The notes beneath the pieces were generated by a model. It ran no database searches. It was given only the letters and a program-made list of their open reading frames with translations, and had not been told where the DNA came from. A DNA stretch of 64,000 nucleotides from Ralstonia pickettii (lineage in GTDB: Bacteria > Pseudomonadota > Gammaproteobacteria > Burkholderiales > Burkholderiaceae): assembly GCF_030582395.1 (NCBI RefSeq), contig NZ_CP104382.1, positions 1,426,001 through 1,490,000 of the forward strand, in the 5' to 3' direction. Positions 9,997 through 18,972 of the stretch are shown in pieces (position 1 is the stretch's first letter; the number at the start of each line of letters is the position of its first letter). The position numbers and the translations under genes are program-made.

Positions 9997-10830
9997 TCAG
10001 GCGCGCTTGTAGGCTTGCAGGCCCGGCTTGATCGACTTGTCGTCGAGGAACTGCTTCAAGCCCTGCTCGCGGCCGCCCTCCGGGTCACGCAGCGTGGCCT
10101 GGTCGAGCTTGGCGTACAGGTAGTCCTCGTTCTGCTCCCACGTCAGCTCGCGGCTGCGCTTGAAACCGTGCTTGGCGGCGCGCAGCACCACGGGGTTCTT
10201 TTCCAGCAGCTTCTCGGCCAGTGCCACGGTGCGTGCGCGCAGGTGGGCGCGCGGCACGCTCTCGTTGACCAGGCCCATGGCGGCGGCCTGCTGGCCGGTG
10301 AAGGTCTCGCCGGTCATGATGTAGTAGAGCGCCTGCCGGTGGCCGACGGTATCTGCCATCGCCTTGCTGACGAGGTTGCCCGGCGGGATGCCCCAGTTGA
10401 TTTCCGACAGGCCGAACGTGGCTTCGTCAGCGGCAATTGCCAGATCGCACGCCACCAGTGGCGAGAACCCGCCGCCGAAGCACCAGCCGTTGACCATCGC
10501 GATGGTTGGCTTGGCATACATGCGCAAGAGCTTCCATTGCCACTGGCAGGCGTCACGACGGATCTTCTCTTGTAGGATTTCCGGGCCGGCGTCGACTTCG
10601 CGGAAGTACTCCTTCAAATCCATGCCTGCCGTCCACGCATCACCCGCGCCGGTCAGCACCAGCACCTTGGCATCGGCATCCAGCTCCAACGCTTCGAGCA
10701 CCTGGATCATTTCCGAGTTGAGCGTCGGGCTCATGGCGTTGCGCTTCTCCGGGCGGTTGAACGTCACCCATGCAATGCCCTGGTCCACCTTTACATCCAC
10801 GGTTTGCCAGCGCCCTTGGTAATCAGCCAT
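9997..10830 (-). CDS. ech: Feruloyl-CoA hydratase/lyase (enoyl-CoA hydratase superfamily)
   Basis: A 277-residue crotonase-fold enzyme that hydrates feruloyl-CoA and cleaves it to vanillin and acetyl-CoA. The oxyanion-hole segments are TAGMDLKEYF and NGWCFGGGFSP. If translation starts at the ATG at 10830, the catalytic residues fall at Glu143 (SEINWG) and Tyr239 (EDYLYAK), the numbering known for Pseudomonas HCHL. That ATG also has AAGGAG at proper spacing, whereas the ATG at 10836 directly abuts the AAGGAG. First gene of the ferulate operon. The leader carries a perfect inverted repeat (10910-10928), the probable MarR site. Confidence 0.94.
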   Translation of the reverse strand: MADYQGRWQTVDVKVDQGIAWVTFNRPEKRNAMSPTLNSEMIQVLEALELDADAKVLVLTGAGDAWTAGMDLKEYFREVDAGPEILQEKIRRDACQWQWKLLRMYAKPTIAMVNGWCFGGGFSPLVACDLAIAADEATFGLSEINWGIPPGNLVSKAMADTVGHRQALYYIMTGETFTGQQAAAMGLVNESVPRAHLRARTVALAEKLLEKNPVVLRAAKHGFKRSRELTWEQNEDYLYAKLDQATLRDPEGGREQGLKQFLDDKSIKPGLQAYKRA

Positions 10831-10909
10831 TTCCATCTCCTTGATCTGTCGGCTTGCTTGAAACGTCCGCCATCTCGTGTGTGGCGTGTCTCAGCTTGAG
10901 ACCCATTTA

Positions 10910-10928
10910 ATATCAGGTAGCCTGATAT
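10910..10928. promoter_or_regulatory. Probable MarR operator between ech and marR
   Basis: ATATCAGG-TAG-CCTGATAT: two perfect 8-bp half-sites with a 3-bp spacer, in the 187-bp gap between divergent ech and the MarR gene. The symmetry and length suit a MarR dimer. In ferulate systems of this class (FerC/FerR type), repressor release by feruloyl-CoA or another hydroxycinnamoyl-CoA is established; here it is inferred. Confidence 0.7.
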
Positions 10929-11017
10929 AACAAGGAGATTATCATTGCCGTAAACCCTGATCCGAACGACACGTAGCAGAATGTGCGCATCGCATAGGTG
11001 CACACCCACTCACATCC

Positions 11018-11491
11018 ATGGCGGCCACACGAACCAAACGCAACACACCTCAGCCCGCGCAAGACGGTGCCCCGGCAACGTCTGCACGACTGCCCTACCT
11101 GATCGGCCGCACCGATCGCATCGTCAAGCGCCGCTTGGGCGAAGCGCTGGCGCCGCATGGGCTGACGGTGCCGCAATTCACCGCGCTGTCGGTGCTGCAC
11201 GCGCGCGGCAGCCTGTCGAACGCACAACTGGCGGAGCGCTCGTTCATGTCGCCGCAGTCGGCCAATGAAGTGGTAAAGGCGATGGAAGCGCGCGGCTGGG
11301 TGACCCGCACGCCCGACCCAACGCACGGCCGCATCGTCATGCTCGGGTTGACCGACGAAGCGCTCGCCCTGTTGGCGCTGTGCGACGAGGCTGTCAGCCG
11401 TCTGGAGCAGGAAATGTTGCAGGGAATCGACGTCGCGCACGCGGCTTTGCTGCACGATCTGCTGCTGCAATGTGGGCGCAATCTGCGTTGA
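11018..11491 (+). CDS. MarR family transcriptional regulator of the ferulate operon
   Basis: A 157-residue winged-helix protein. Helices in residues 30-60 precede the recognition region LSNAQLAERSFMSPQSANEVVKAMEARGWV and the wing with TRTPDPTHGRIVMLGLT, the typical MarR layout. It is divergent from ech across a short gap holding a perfect inverted repeat. By analogy with FerC/FerR-type regulators it probably represses the ferulate operon until a hydroxycinnamoyl-CoA appears. ATG at 11018 gives the usual length but has a poor ribosome-binding site. The RND efflux operon starts 170 bp downstream on the same strand, so read-through is possible. Confidence 0.88.
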   Translation: MAATRTKRNTPQPAQDGAPATSARLPYLIGRTDRIVKRRLGEALAPHGLTVPQFTALSVLHARGSLSNAQLAERSFMSPQSANEVVKAMEARGWVTRTPDPTHGRIVMLGLTDEALALLALCDEAVSRLEQEMLQGIDVAHAALLHDLLLQCGRNLR

Positions 11492-11543
11492 GCGGGCCCT
11501 TCAGTTGCCACGGCAGTTGCCGTTATGCAATGTAATAAAGTCA

Positions 11544-11564
11544 GATCAAAGGGACATATTGATC
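11544..11564. promoter_or_regulatory. Inverted repeat upstream of the RND operon (possible operator)
   Basis: GATCAA, a 9-nt spacer and TTGATC lie about 100 bp before the RND permease start, in a 170-bp AT-richer gap that must hold the operon promoter if it has its own. It differs from the ATATCAGG operator of ech. A role as regulator site is only suggested by its symmetry and position. Confidence 0.3.
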
Positions 11565-11661
11565 GACGGCCTCCGGCGCTAGAATGATTGGTCCCTGCCT
11601 GCCGGGCCAGATCGAACAACCGTCGCCCTCCATCAACGCACCGCGGTTCTGAAACGCCTCC

Positions 11662-14600
11662 ATGTGGATTGTCCAACTCGCGCTGCGAAGGCCGCTGACG
11701 TTCATCGTCCTCGCCCTGCTGATCCTCCTGGCGACGCCGTTTACGCTCATGCGTACACCGACGGACATCTTTCCGGAAATCGACATTCCGGTCGCCAGCA
11801 TCATCTGGAACTACAACGGCCTGCCCGCCAAAGAGATGGCCGACCGCATCGTGTCGGTCACGGAGCGCAGCCTGACGACCACCGTCAACGACATTGAGCA
11901 CATCGAGTCGCAATCGTTGGGCGGCGTGTCGATCATCAAGGTCTTCTTCCAGCCCAACGCCAACATCCAGACCGCCCTCGCGCAGATCGTGGCGAGCACG
12001 CAGGCGCAGGTGCGGCAGTTGCCGCCGGGCACCACGCCGCCGCTGGTGATCAAGTATTCGGCGTCGAGCATTCCGATCCTGCAACTGGGCCTGTCGAGCA
12101 ACACGCTGTCGGAGCAGGAACTCAATGACGCGGCACTGAACTTCCTGCGCCCGCGCCTGATCACGGTGCCCGGCATCGCGGTGCCGTTCCCGTATGGCGG
12201 CAAGAGCCGGCAGATCACGGTCGATCTCGACACGCAGAAGCTGCTGGCCCAGGGCCTGACGCCGGTGGATATCGTCAACGCGGTGGGCGCGCAGAACCTG
12301 ATCCTGCCGGCCGGCACGCAAAAGATCGACGCCACCGAATACGGCGTCACGCTCAACGGCACGCCGGGCAGCATTGCCGCGCTCAACGCGATTCCGGTCA
12401 AGACCAGCAACGGCGCCACGCTCTATCTGGGCGACGTGGCCAATGTGCGCGACGGCTTCTCGCCGCAGACGAACGTGGTGCGCCAGGACGGGCAGCGCGG
12501 CGTGCTGCTCTCCATCCTGAAGAACGGCGGCGCGTCGACGCTCGATATCGTCAGCAACATCTACAAGCTCCTGCCGACCGCCGCTGCCGCGTTGCCGCAA
12601 GACCTCAAGATCACGCCGCTGTTCGACCAGTCGCTGTTCGTGAAGGCCGCCATTGAAGGCGTGATCCGCGAGGCGCTGATCGCCGCATGCCTGACGGCCG
12701 CGATGATCCTGCTGTTCCTGGGCAACTGGCGCAGCACGGCCATCATTGCGGTGTCGATTCCGCTGTCGATCCTCTCGTCGATCATCGTGCTGCACCTGAT
12801 TGGCGAGACCATCAACCTGATGACGCTGGGCGGCCTGGCGCTGGCGGTCGGGATTCTCGTGGACGACGCCACCGTCACCATCGAAAACATCGAGCGCCAC
12901 CTGCACGAGGGCAAGGAACCTATCACCGCGATCCTGGATGGCGCAGCGGAGATCGCCGTGCCGGCCTTCGTGTCGACCCTCTGTATCTGCATCGTCTTCG
13001 TGCCGATGTTCTTCCTCACGGGCGTGGCGCGCTACCTGTTCGTGCCGATGGCCGAAGCGGTGATCTTCGCCATGCTGGCGTCGTACGTGCTGTCGCGCAC
13101 GCTGGTGCCGACGCTCGTGATGATGCTGATGACCGGGCACACGCAAGACGCGCGGAAGGCCGACGCAAAACCGAGCACGTTCGGCCGCATCTACCGGGCG
13201 TTCAACACGCAGTTCGAACACATGCGCGGCAACTACGCCGCCATCCTCGGCGGGCTGCTGGAATACCGCCGGGTGTTCGCGCTGTCATTCCTGGGCTTCT
13301 GCGTGGCGTCGTGCGCCCTGTACCTCGTGCTTGGGCGCGACTTCTTTCCCGATGTCGATGCCGGCCAGATCCGACTGCACATGCGCGCGCCGTCGGGCCT
13401 GCGCATTGAAGAAACCGCACGGCTGGCCGACGAAGTGGAAACGGCCATCCGCGAGATCATTCCCAAGCAGGAGCTGTCGACCATCCTCGACAACCTGGGC
13501 GTGCCGAACTCGGGGATCAACCTCTCGTACAGCAACGCGGGCACGATCGGCACGCTGGATGGGGAAATCCTGATCGCCCTGCACGAGGGCGAGCGCAAAC
13601 CGAGCGCGGAATACATCCGCCGCCTGCGCGAAGAACTGCCCAAACGGTTTCCGGGCGTGGAATTCGCCTTCCAGCCTGCAGACATCGTCAGCCAGATCCT
13701 GAACTTCGGCCTGCCGTCGGCCATCGACGTGCAGTTCTCCGGCGCAGATGTGGCCACCAACCAGCAGCTTGCGGGCATTCTGGCCAACCGCATCCGGCAA
13801 ATTCCGGGCGCGGTCGATACGCACGTGCACCAGCGTTTCGATCAGCCCACGCTGGCGCTGAACATGGACCGCACGCGCATCCAGCAGGTCGGCCTGGAAG
13901 GGCGCGACGTGGCGCAGAACCTGCTCGTGTCGCTCAGCTCCAGCTTCCAGACCTCGCCCACGTTCTGGCTCAACCCCATCAACGGTGTGGTGTACCAGGT
14001 GGCCGTCACCAGCCCGCAGTACCGCGTCGATTCACTCGATGCGCTGCTGCGCACGCCGGTGGCCGGCTCGCGCGGGGGCGCCGCACAGGCAGGCGGCCCG
14101 CAGTTGCTGGGCAACCTCGTGCAGGTCAGCCCTTCGGTGCAGCCGCAAGTGGTGTCGCACTACGACATCACGCCCGTGGTGGACGTGTATGCCGCCGTGC
14201 AGGGCCGCGACCTGGGCGCCGTCGCCAAGGAAGTACAGAAGGCCGTGGACGACATCCGCCCCAAGCTCCCACGCGGCGCGCAGGTCACGGTGCGCGGTCA
14301 GGTCAACACGATGGAATCGTCGTTCCTCGGCCTGGGCGTCGGGCTGGTCATGGCGATCGTGCTGGTGTACCTGCTGATCGTCGTGAACTTCCAGTCGTGG
14401 ATCGACCCGCTCATCATCGTCACGGCCCTGCCGGCAGCGCTGGCTGGTATTGCGTGGATGCTGTTCGTGACCGGCACGACGCTGTCCGTGCCGTCGCTCA
14501 CCGGGGCGATCATGACGATGGGCGTGGCGACGGCCAACTCGATTCTGTTGATCTCGTTCGCGCGGGAGCGCCTCGCCGAGGGCATTGCGCCGGTGCAGGC

Positions 14601-14868
14601 CGCGCTGGAAGCCGGCGCTACGCGCCTGCGCCCGGTGTTGATGACGGCGCTGGCGATGATCATCGGCATGGTGCCGATGGCGCTGGGCCTCGGCGAGGGT
14701 GCAGAACAGAACGCGCCGCTTGGGCGTGCGGTGATCGGCGGTCTGCTGTTCGCGACCGTCTCGACCCTTTTCTTTGTTCCGGTGGTGTTTGCCAGCGTGC
14801 ACAACAGATTGCAGCGGCGCGCCGCCCGGCGTAGTCAAGATTTGCGGGGAAGCGAAGGACATGTCTGA
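11662..14868 (+). CDS. RND efflux pump inner-membrane permease (AcrB/HAE1-like)
   Basis: A 1068-residue RND permease of normal length. It opens with MWIVQLALRRP and TM1, then the large periplasmic porter loop (TPTDIFPEIDIPVASIIWNYNG). The TM4 proton-relay segment reads GILVDDATVTIENIERH, and the TM10-12 region contains the conserved GATRLRPVLMTALAMIIGMVPMALGLGEGAEQNAPLGRAVIGG stretch. It drives proton-coupled export through the adaptor and outer-membrane factor encoded next. Its TGA overlaps the adaptor start (ATG at 14861), indicating translational coupling. No local regulator other than the MarR gene. Multidrug or aromatic-compound export is plausible; the substrate is unknown. Confidence 0.92.
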   Translation: MWIVQLALRRPLTFIVLALLILLATPFTLMRTPTDIFPEIDIPVASIIWNYNGLPAKEMADRIVSVTERSLTTTVNDIEHIESQSLGGVSIIKVFFQPNANIQTALAQIVASTQAQVRQLPPGTTPPLVIKYSASSIPILQLGLSSNTLSEQELNDAALNFLRPRLITVPGIAVPFPYGGKSRQITVDLDTQKLLAQGLTPVDIVNAVGAQNLILPAGTQKIDATEYGVTLNGTPGSIAALNAIPVKTSNGATLYLGDVANVRDGFSPQTNVVRQDGQRGVLLSILKNGGASTLDIVSNIYKLLPTAAAALPQDLKITPLFDQSLFVKAAIEGVIREALIAACLTAAMILLFLGNWRSTAIIAVSIPLSILSSIIVLHLIGETINLMTLGGLALAVGILVDDATVTIENIERHLHEGKEPITAILDGAAEIAVPAFVSTLCICIVFVPMFFLTGVARYLFVPMAEAVIFAMLASYVLSRTLVPTLVMMLMTGHTQDARKADAKPSTFGRIYRAFNTQFEHMRGNYAAILGGLLEYRRVFALSFLGFCVASCALYLVLGRDFFPDVDAGQIRLHMRAPSGLRIEETARLADEVETAIREIIPKQELSTILDNLGVPNSGINLSYSNAGTIGTLDGEILIALHEGERKPSAEYIRRLREELPKRFPGVEFAFQPADIVSQILNFGLPSAIDVQFSGADVATNQQLAGILANRIRQIPGAVDTHVHQRFDQPTLALNMDRTRIQQVGLEGRDVAQNLLVSLSSSFQTSPTFWLNPINGVVYQVAVTSPQYRVDSLDALLRTPVAGSRGGAAQAGGPQLLGNLVQVSPSVQPQVVSHYDITPVVDVYAAVQGRDLGAVAKEVQKAVDDIRPKLPRGAQVTVRGQVNTMESSFLGLGVGLVMAIVLVYLLIVVNFQSWIDPLIIVTALPAALAGIAWMLFVTGTTLSVPSLTGAIMTMGVATANSILLISFARERLAEGIAPVQAALEAGATRLRPVLMTALAMIIGMVPMALGLGEGAEQNAPLGRAVIGGLLFATVSTLFFVPVVFASVHNRLQRRAARRSQDLRGSEGHV

Positions 14869-16189
14869 GCAAACATCCGGAGCCCATTCTGGGGCGCATC
14901 CTGGCCCGCATTCTGGGCACCCAGCGGGGGGACCGCCGCACCACGTCGTCACCGTCGATCCGATCGAACAGGTGGACCGCGCCCCGGCCATGCGTCGCGC
15001 ACGCTGGGTCGTGATCGTCGTGGTGGTTCTGCTGGCGCTGGGCGCTGCCCGCACGCTGGTCAGCCGCTACTACAACGCGCATGCGCTGGAGCGTCAGGTG
15101 AATGCGCAGACCAGCCGCTACGTCAACACCACGGCGCCCAAACCGGCCAACGCCAACCGCGAACTGACGCTGCCGGGCACGCTGCAGGGCTACGTTGAAT
15201 CGCCCATCTATGCCCGCACCAGCGGCTACGTGCTGCGCTGGTTCAAGGACATCGGTGCCCACGTGGACAAGGGCGAAGTGCTGGCGCTGCTCGACACGCC
15301 CGAAGTCGACCAGGAACTCAACCAGGCGCAAGCCACACGCAACCAGGCCGCCGCGCGCAAGGCGCTGGCACAAACGTCGCTCGCACGCTGGCAGAACCTG
15401 CGCCAGAAAGACGCCGTCTCGCAGCAGGAACTGGACGAGCGCACCAGCGCCGCCAACCAGGCTCAGGCCGATCTGGCCGCCGCCGAAGCCAACGTACGCC
15501 GCCTGCAGGAGCTGCAAGGCTTCCGCCGCGTGGTGGCCCCGTTTGCCGGTGTGGTGACCAAGCGCAATGTCGATGTGGGCACGCTGGTCAATGCCGGCAA
15601 CGCGGGCGCCAACCGCGAGTTGTTCACGCTGGCGCAGACCGATCCGCTGCGCATCTATCTGTATGTGCCACAGGCGTATTCGCAGCAGGTGAAGGTCGGG
15701 CAGGACGTGGCTGTCACGCTGTCCGAGCTGCCCGGCCAGACCTTCCACGGCACCATCGCGCGCGCCTCGGGCGCGATCGACGCCACCACGCGCACCATGC
15801 AGGTGGAGGTGCAGTTGCCCAACAAGGACGGGCGCCTGCTGCCCGGGGCGTACGTGCAAGTCGCCATCAAGGGCAAATCGTCCGGCGACGATGCCGGCGC
15901 CAACGCGCGCGGCACTTTCCTCGTGCCGACGAACACGCTGCTCTTCCGCAAGGAAGGCCCCCGCATCGCCATCGCAGAAAACGGCCGCGTGGACCTGCGC
16001 CCCGTCACCATCGGACGCGACTACGGGCGCACGGTGGAAGTCGTCTCCGGTCTGAAGGCGGCAGACGCGTTGATCCTCAACCCGGCCGATTCCATCGAGC
16101 AAGGCGAAGCGGTGACCATCGTCGCGCCCGCGCCGGCTTCGGCACCGGCGGCATCGGCACCGGCGGCATCGGCACCGCGCGCATCATGA
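14861..16189 (+). CDS. RND efflux periplasmic adaptor (membrane fusion protein)
   Basis: A 442-residue adaptor. Residues 1-35 are His/Gly/Pro-rich and cytosolic, followed by one membrane anchor (VVIVVVVLLALGAARTLV, about 49-66). Then come the lipoyl half-motif (YARTSGYVLRWFKDIGAHVDKGEVLALLDTPE), an alpha-hairpin rich in Ala and Gln, the second lipoyl half (VVAPFAGVVTKRNVDVGTLV), beta-barrel and membrane-proximal domains. The tail has three ASAPA repeats. ATG at 14861 has an AAGGA site and overlaps the permease stop; the frame upstream to 14774 lies inside the permease gene. It couples the permease to the NodT-like channel. Confidence 0.9.
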   Translation: MSEQTSGAHSGAHPGPHSGHPAGGPPHHVVTVDPIEQVDRAPAMRRARWVVIVVVVLLALGAARTLVSRYYNAHALERQVNAQTSRYVNTTAPKPANANRELTLPGTLQGYVESPIYARTSGYVLRWFKDIGAHVDKGEVLALLDTPEVDQELNQAQATRNQAAARKALAQTSLARWQNLRQKDAVSQQELDERTSAANQAQADLAAAEANVRRLQELQGFRRVVAPFAGVVTKRNVDVGTLVNAGNAGANRELFTLAQTDPLRIYLYVPQAYSQQVKVGQDVAVTLSELPGQTFHGTIARASGAIDATTRTMQVEVQLPNKDGRLLPGAYVQVAIKGKSSGDDAGANARGTFLVPTNTLLFRKEGPRIAIAENGRVDLRPVTIGRDYGRTVEVVSGLKAADALILNPADSIEQGEAVTIVAPAPASAPAASAPAASAPRAS

Positions 16190-17646
16190 TGGACCACCCG
16201 CGACTGCGTATTACCGCGCTGGCGGCCTCGCTGATCGTCTCGCTGGCCGGCTGCTCGCTCGTGCCGACCTACGAGCGCCCCGCCATGGACGTGCCGGCGC
16301 AGTGGCAGACCGAGGCTCCGTGGCGCGCTGCGCAACCGGCCGACGCCGCACCCAAGGGCCCGTGGTGGCAGCGCTTCAACGATCCGCAGCTCGACAGGCT
16401 GATCACGCAGGCGCTTCAGGAAAACCAATCGCTCAAGGTCGCGCTGTCGAACCTGGAACAGGCACAGGCACAGACGCGCGTGGCGCGTGCCAGCCTGCTG
16501 CCGACCATCACCGCCACCAACAACGACACGCGCACGCGCACCTCTTCGGAACGGCCGCTCTCGTCGTACACCAGCCCGACCATGTCCACCGTGCAGAGCG
16601 ATTTCGTTCTGCGCGCCGACGTCAGTTACGAAGCCGACCTATTCGGCCGCGTACGCAACACCGTCGCCAACGCCGCAGCGAGCGAAGCGCAGGCCGGCGC
16701 CAATGTGGAGAATTTCCGCCTGCTGCTCGCCGCGCAGGTGGCCACCACCTGGTACAACCTGCGCGAGACCGACGCGGAAATCGCCGTGGTGCAGGAAGGT
16801 CTGGCGCTGCAGCGCAAGGCGCTGGATTTCGTCACCTCGCGGCATCAGGACGGCGTGGCATCGGGGCTCGATCTGGCGCAGCAACAGGCGCTGGTGGACA
16901 GCACCGCCACGCAGGCCGAACTGCTGACCAAGCAACGCGCGCAGTACGAACACGCGCTCGCCACGCTGGTCGGCACACCGGCGCCCGCGTTCCATATCGA
17001 CCCGATTCCGCTTCAGGGCACCGCGCCGCAGATTCCGGTGGCGCTGCCTTCCGACGTGATCGAGCGCCGGCCCGATGTAGCGGCCGCTGAACGGGGCGCT
17101 GCTGCCGCCAACGCGCAAGTGGGTGTGGCGCGCGCCGCGTTCTTCCCGAGCGTGATGCTCAACGGCGGCGCCGGTTGGGAAAGCCGCGATCTGGCGCTGC
17201 TGTTTTCTGCGCCGACGCTGCTGTGGTCGTTCGGCACGCAGATCGCGCAGACGGTGTTTGACGCCGGCCGCACGCGGGCGCGCGTGGACATTGCCAACGC
17301 GGCTTACCAGGGCGCGATCGCGAACTACCGCCAGACGGTGCTGGGCGCGCTGCAGGAAGTGGAGGACGGTCTTGCGGGGCTGCAATCGCTCGAGCGTGCC
17401 GCAAGCCAGGCGCGCCATGCCGTGGAAAGCGCCCGCAAAGTCTATGACATTGCCGGCGCGCGCTATGAGGGCGGCTTGGCAACGTCCTTGGACGTGATCA
17501 CCGCGCAGCAGTCGCTGTTGAACAGCCAGCGCGCGGCGGTGCAGATTCTTGGCCAGCAGATGACGACGAGCGTGTTCCTCGTCAAGGCGGTGGGCGGCGA
17601 CTGGAGCCACGCTATCGCCGCGCCAATACCGACAGCCCAGCGGTAA
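16186..17646 (+). CDS. NodT-family outer-membrane factor lipoprotein
   Basis: A 486-residue outer-membrane channel of the TolC/NodT class. The signal peptide ends in lipobox LAGC at residues 21-24 and is followed by the family opening SLVPTYERPAMDVPAQW. Two repeats each carry coiled-coil helices, with signatures such as LPSDVIERRPDVAAAERGAAAANAQVGVARAAFFPSV in the second half. Its ATG overlaps the adaptor stop by 4 bp. It completes the tripartite pump. Its stop is 3 bp from the stop of the convergent membrane-protein gene, with no room for a terminator. Confidence 0.92.
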   Translation: MMDHPRLRITALAASLIVSLAGCSLVPTYERPAMDVPAQWQTEAPWRAAQPADAAPKGPWWQRFNDPQLDRLITQALQENQSLKVALSNLEQAQAQTRVARASLLPTITATNNDTRTRTSSERPLSSYTSPTMSTVQSDFVLRADVSYEADLFGRVRNTVANAAASEAQAGANVENFRLLLAAQVATTWYNLRETDAEIAVVQEGLALQRKALDFVTSRHQDGVASGLDLAQQQALVDSTATQAELLTKQRAQYEHALATLVGTPAPAFHIDPIPLQGTAPQIPVALPSDVIERRPDVAAAERGAAAANAQVGVARAAFFPSVMLNGGAGWESRDLALLFSAPTLLWSFGTQIAQTVFDAGRTRARVDIANAAYQGAIANYRQTVLGALQEVEDGLAGLQSLERAASQARHAVESARKVYDIAGARYEGGLATSLDVITAQQSLLNSQRAAVQILGQQMTTSVFLVKAVGGDWSHAIAAPIPTAQR

Positions 17647-17649
17647 GCC

Positions 17650-18582
17650 TCAGGCAATGGCGCGCAGGAACCGCGCGCCCACAAACAGCCCCGCCAGCCA
17701 GCTCAAGGTGAGCGCCACAGCAACGCACGCTTCAAGCAGCGCGGTCGCATCGCCGGGCAGGCTCAGCGCAAGCGCAATCACCGCGGCCATCAGCGCGCCC
17801 GCTGCAACCAGACTGACCACCAGCGCACCCACACCCGATGCGAGTGTGCGCACGAGCGGCGGATGCACATGCGCCGGCGGACACAGCACCGCCATGCGCG
17901 CCCGCACATAGGCGGTGGTGCGTGTGCCGTCGGTGGCGTCGGCGTGATGACGCATCACGTGCATCCAGGTTTGCGTGTCGAGCACGCCGGAACTCAGCTC
18001 CTGCGTCACGCGGCGCAGCGCGGCGCGTTCGCGCGCGTGGTCAGTGGCGTCGGAGGGCGTTTCGTTCGGGTTCAGCCGGTCGAACACGGCCGGTGCAGCG
18101 GCCGGATCGCTCGCCCGCACCTCGTGCCGATATGTCACCCGCACGCGGCGGGAGCGCAGGACATATAGCACCGTTGCAATGGGAGCCACCACTTCTGCAA
18201 GTGACAGCAACGAGAGCGGAAGTTTCGCAGAGGACCAACTTGCAAGATCCGACATCCAGCGCCCGGACCCAAACCCCACGATGAACGCAAACGGCAATTG
18301 AAAGATGAGGCTGTATGCAACCAAGATCATCGGAAACAAGCGCAAACGTACGAATGCCGACAAAATCAAGAGCAACGGCCATGCAGCCCAAAACAGAGCG
18401 GAGAGCCAGTTCGTCGCAGGAATCGCCAGGCCGCCAAATCGCCAAGGGCCGACCATGACGATCACAAGCCCAACTATTGGTAGCGTGATCAGCCACAGCA
18501 GCGTCACCAGCCAGCCGCGAACGCCATACAGCCGATGCGCCCGCGCACGCGCCGCCGATATCGCAATCCAACTTCCTTGCAT
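17650..18582 (-). CDS. Hypothetical multi-pass membrane protein (310 aa)
   Basis: Not recognised. Hydrophobic segments appear near residues 21-43 and 52-75, with another by about 85-105 and a further one after it. A charged cytosolic stretch (about 140-230) contains RHEVRASDPAAAP and HARERAALRRVTQEL, and two more membrane helices lie near the C-terminus. I chose ATG at 18582 because AAAAGGAAATTC precedes it; the start at 18618 has its SD too close. It stands alone between the RND operon (convergent) and the CDI island (divergent), so neighbours give no functional clue. Possible adhesion or secretion accessory role because of adjacency to cdiB, but unsupported. Confidence 0.7.
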   Translation of the reverse strand: MQGSWIAISAARARAHRLYGVRGWLVTLLWLITLPIVGLVIVMVGPWRFGGLAIPATNWLSALFWAAWPLLLILSAFVRLRLFPMILVAYSLIFQLPFAFIVGFGSGRWMSDLASWSSAKLPLSLLSLAEVVAPIATVLYVLRSRRVRVTYRHEVRASDPAAAPAVFDRLNPNETPSDATDHARERAALRRVTQELSSGVLDTQTWMHVMRHHADATDGTRTTAYVRARMAVLCPPAHVHPPLVRTLASGVGALVVSLVAAGALMAAVIALALSLPGDATALLEACVAVALTLSWLAGLFVGARFLRAIA

Positions 18583-18972
18583 GAATTTCCTTTTTAACGA
18601 AGCCGAGGGCTTTGGCATGCTCTCCGGGCAATTCTTTTTTTCGATTGTGTCATTGCAGAAAAACCCACGCCCCCCTCCACAGAGGGGACCAAGCCCTGAC
18701 TCGATTAACGCGCCCAGAAATCCAACAGGGACAAGGCTTTGCTGTCAAATTAACTTCTTTTAATTCTGATTTTCACATTGGTGACTGTTGTATCGCGGTA
18801 TTTCGAACGTGACGACAATCATGCTGTGCCTATAATCCGCGCCGCCCCCCTTCGTCACATTGTGTAGACCGCTGGGGCCACGTCTCAGTCATCCATTAGA
18901 CTCCGGTGCAATGCCCTCCTGGACGAACATTTATATCGTTCGGACCACGGTGCTGTGCCGAGAAAAAACAAA
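18583..18972. other. Intergenic region holding the CDI promoter
   Basis: 390 bp between divergent genes. It is AT-richer than its surroundings and has no convincing ORF. A short hairpin (CCCCTC-CACA-GAGGGG, 18672-18687) has no T-run after it. The only strong signal is the promoter at 18809-18836. Between that and cdiB are about 136 bp of untranslated leader with no recognised riboswitch. Confidence 0.6.
18809..18836 (+). promoter_or_regulatory. Probable sigma-70 promoter of cdiBAI
   Basis: A perfect TATAAT -10 box (18831-18836) lies 16 bp after GTGACG, a partial match to TTGACA (18809-18814). It is the best promoter in the gap and faces cdiB. Confidence 0.55.

Noticed and set aside
11510..11523. 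ACGGCA-GT-TGCCGT inverted repeat after the MarR gene
   Set aside because: Short stem, 2-nt spacer and no T-run; not supported as a terminator or operator.
11095..13221. A 708-codon minus-strand frame across the MarR and RND genes
   Set aside because: Shadow of the RND permease; charged, repetitive and without recognisable domains.
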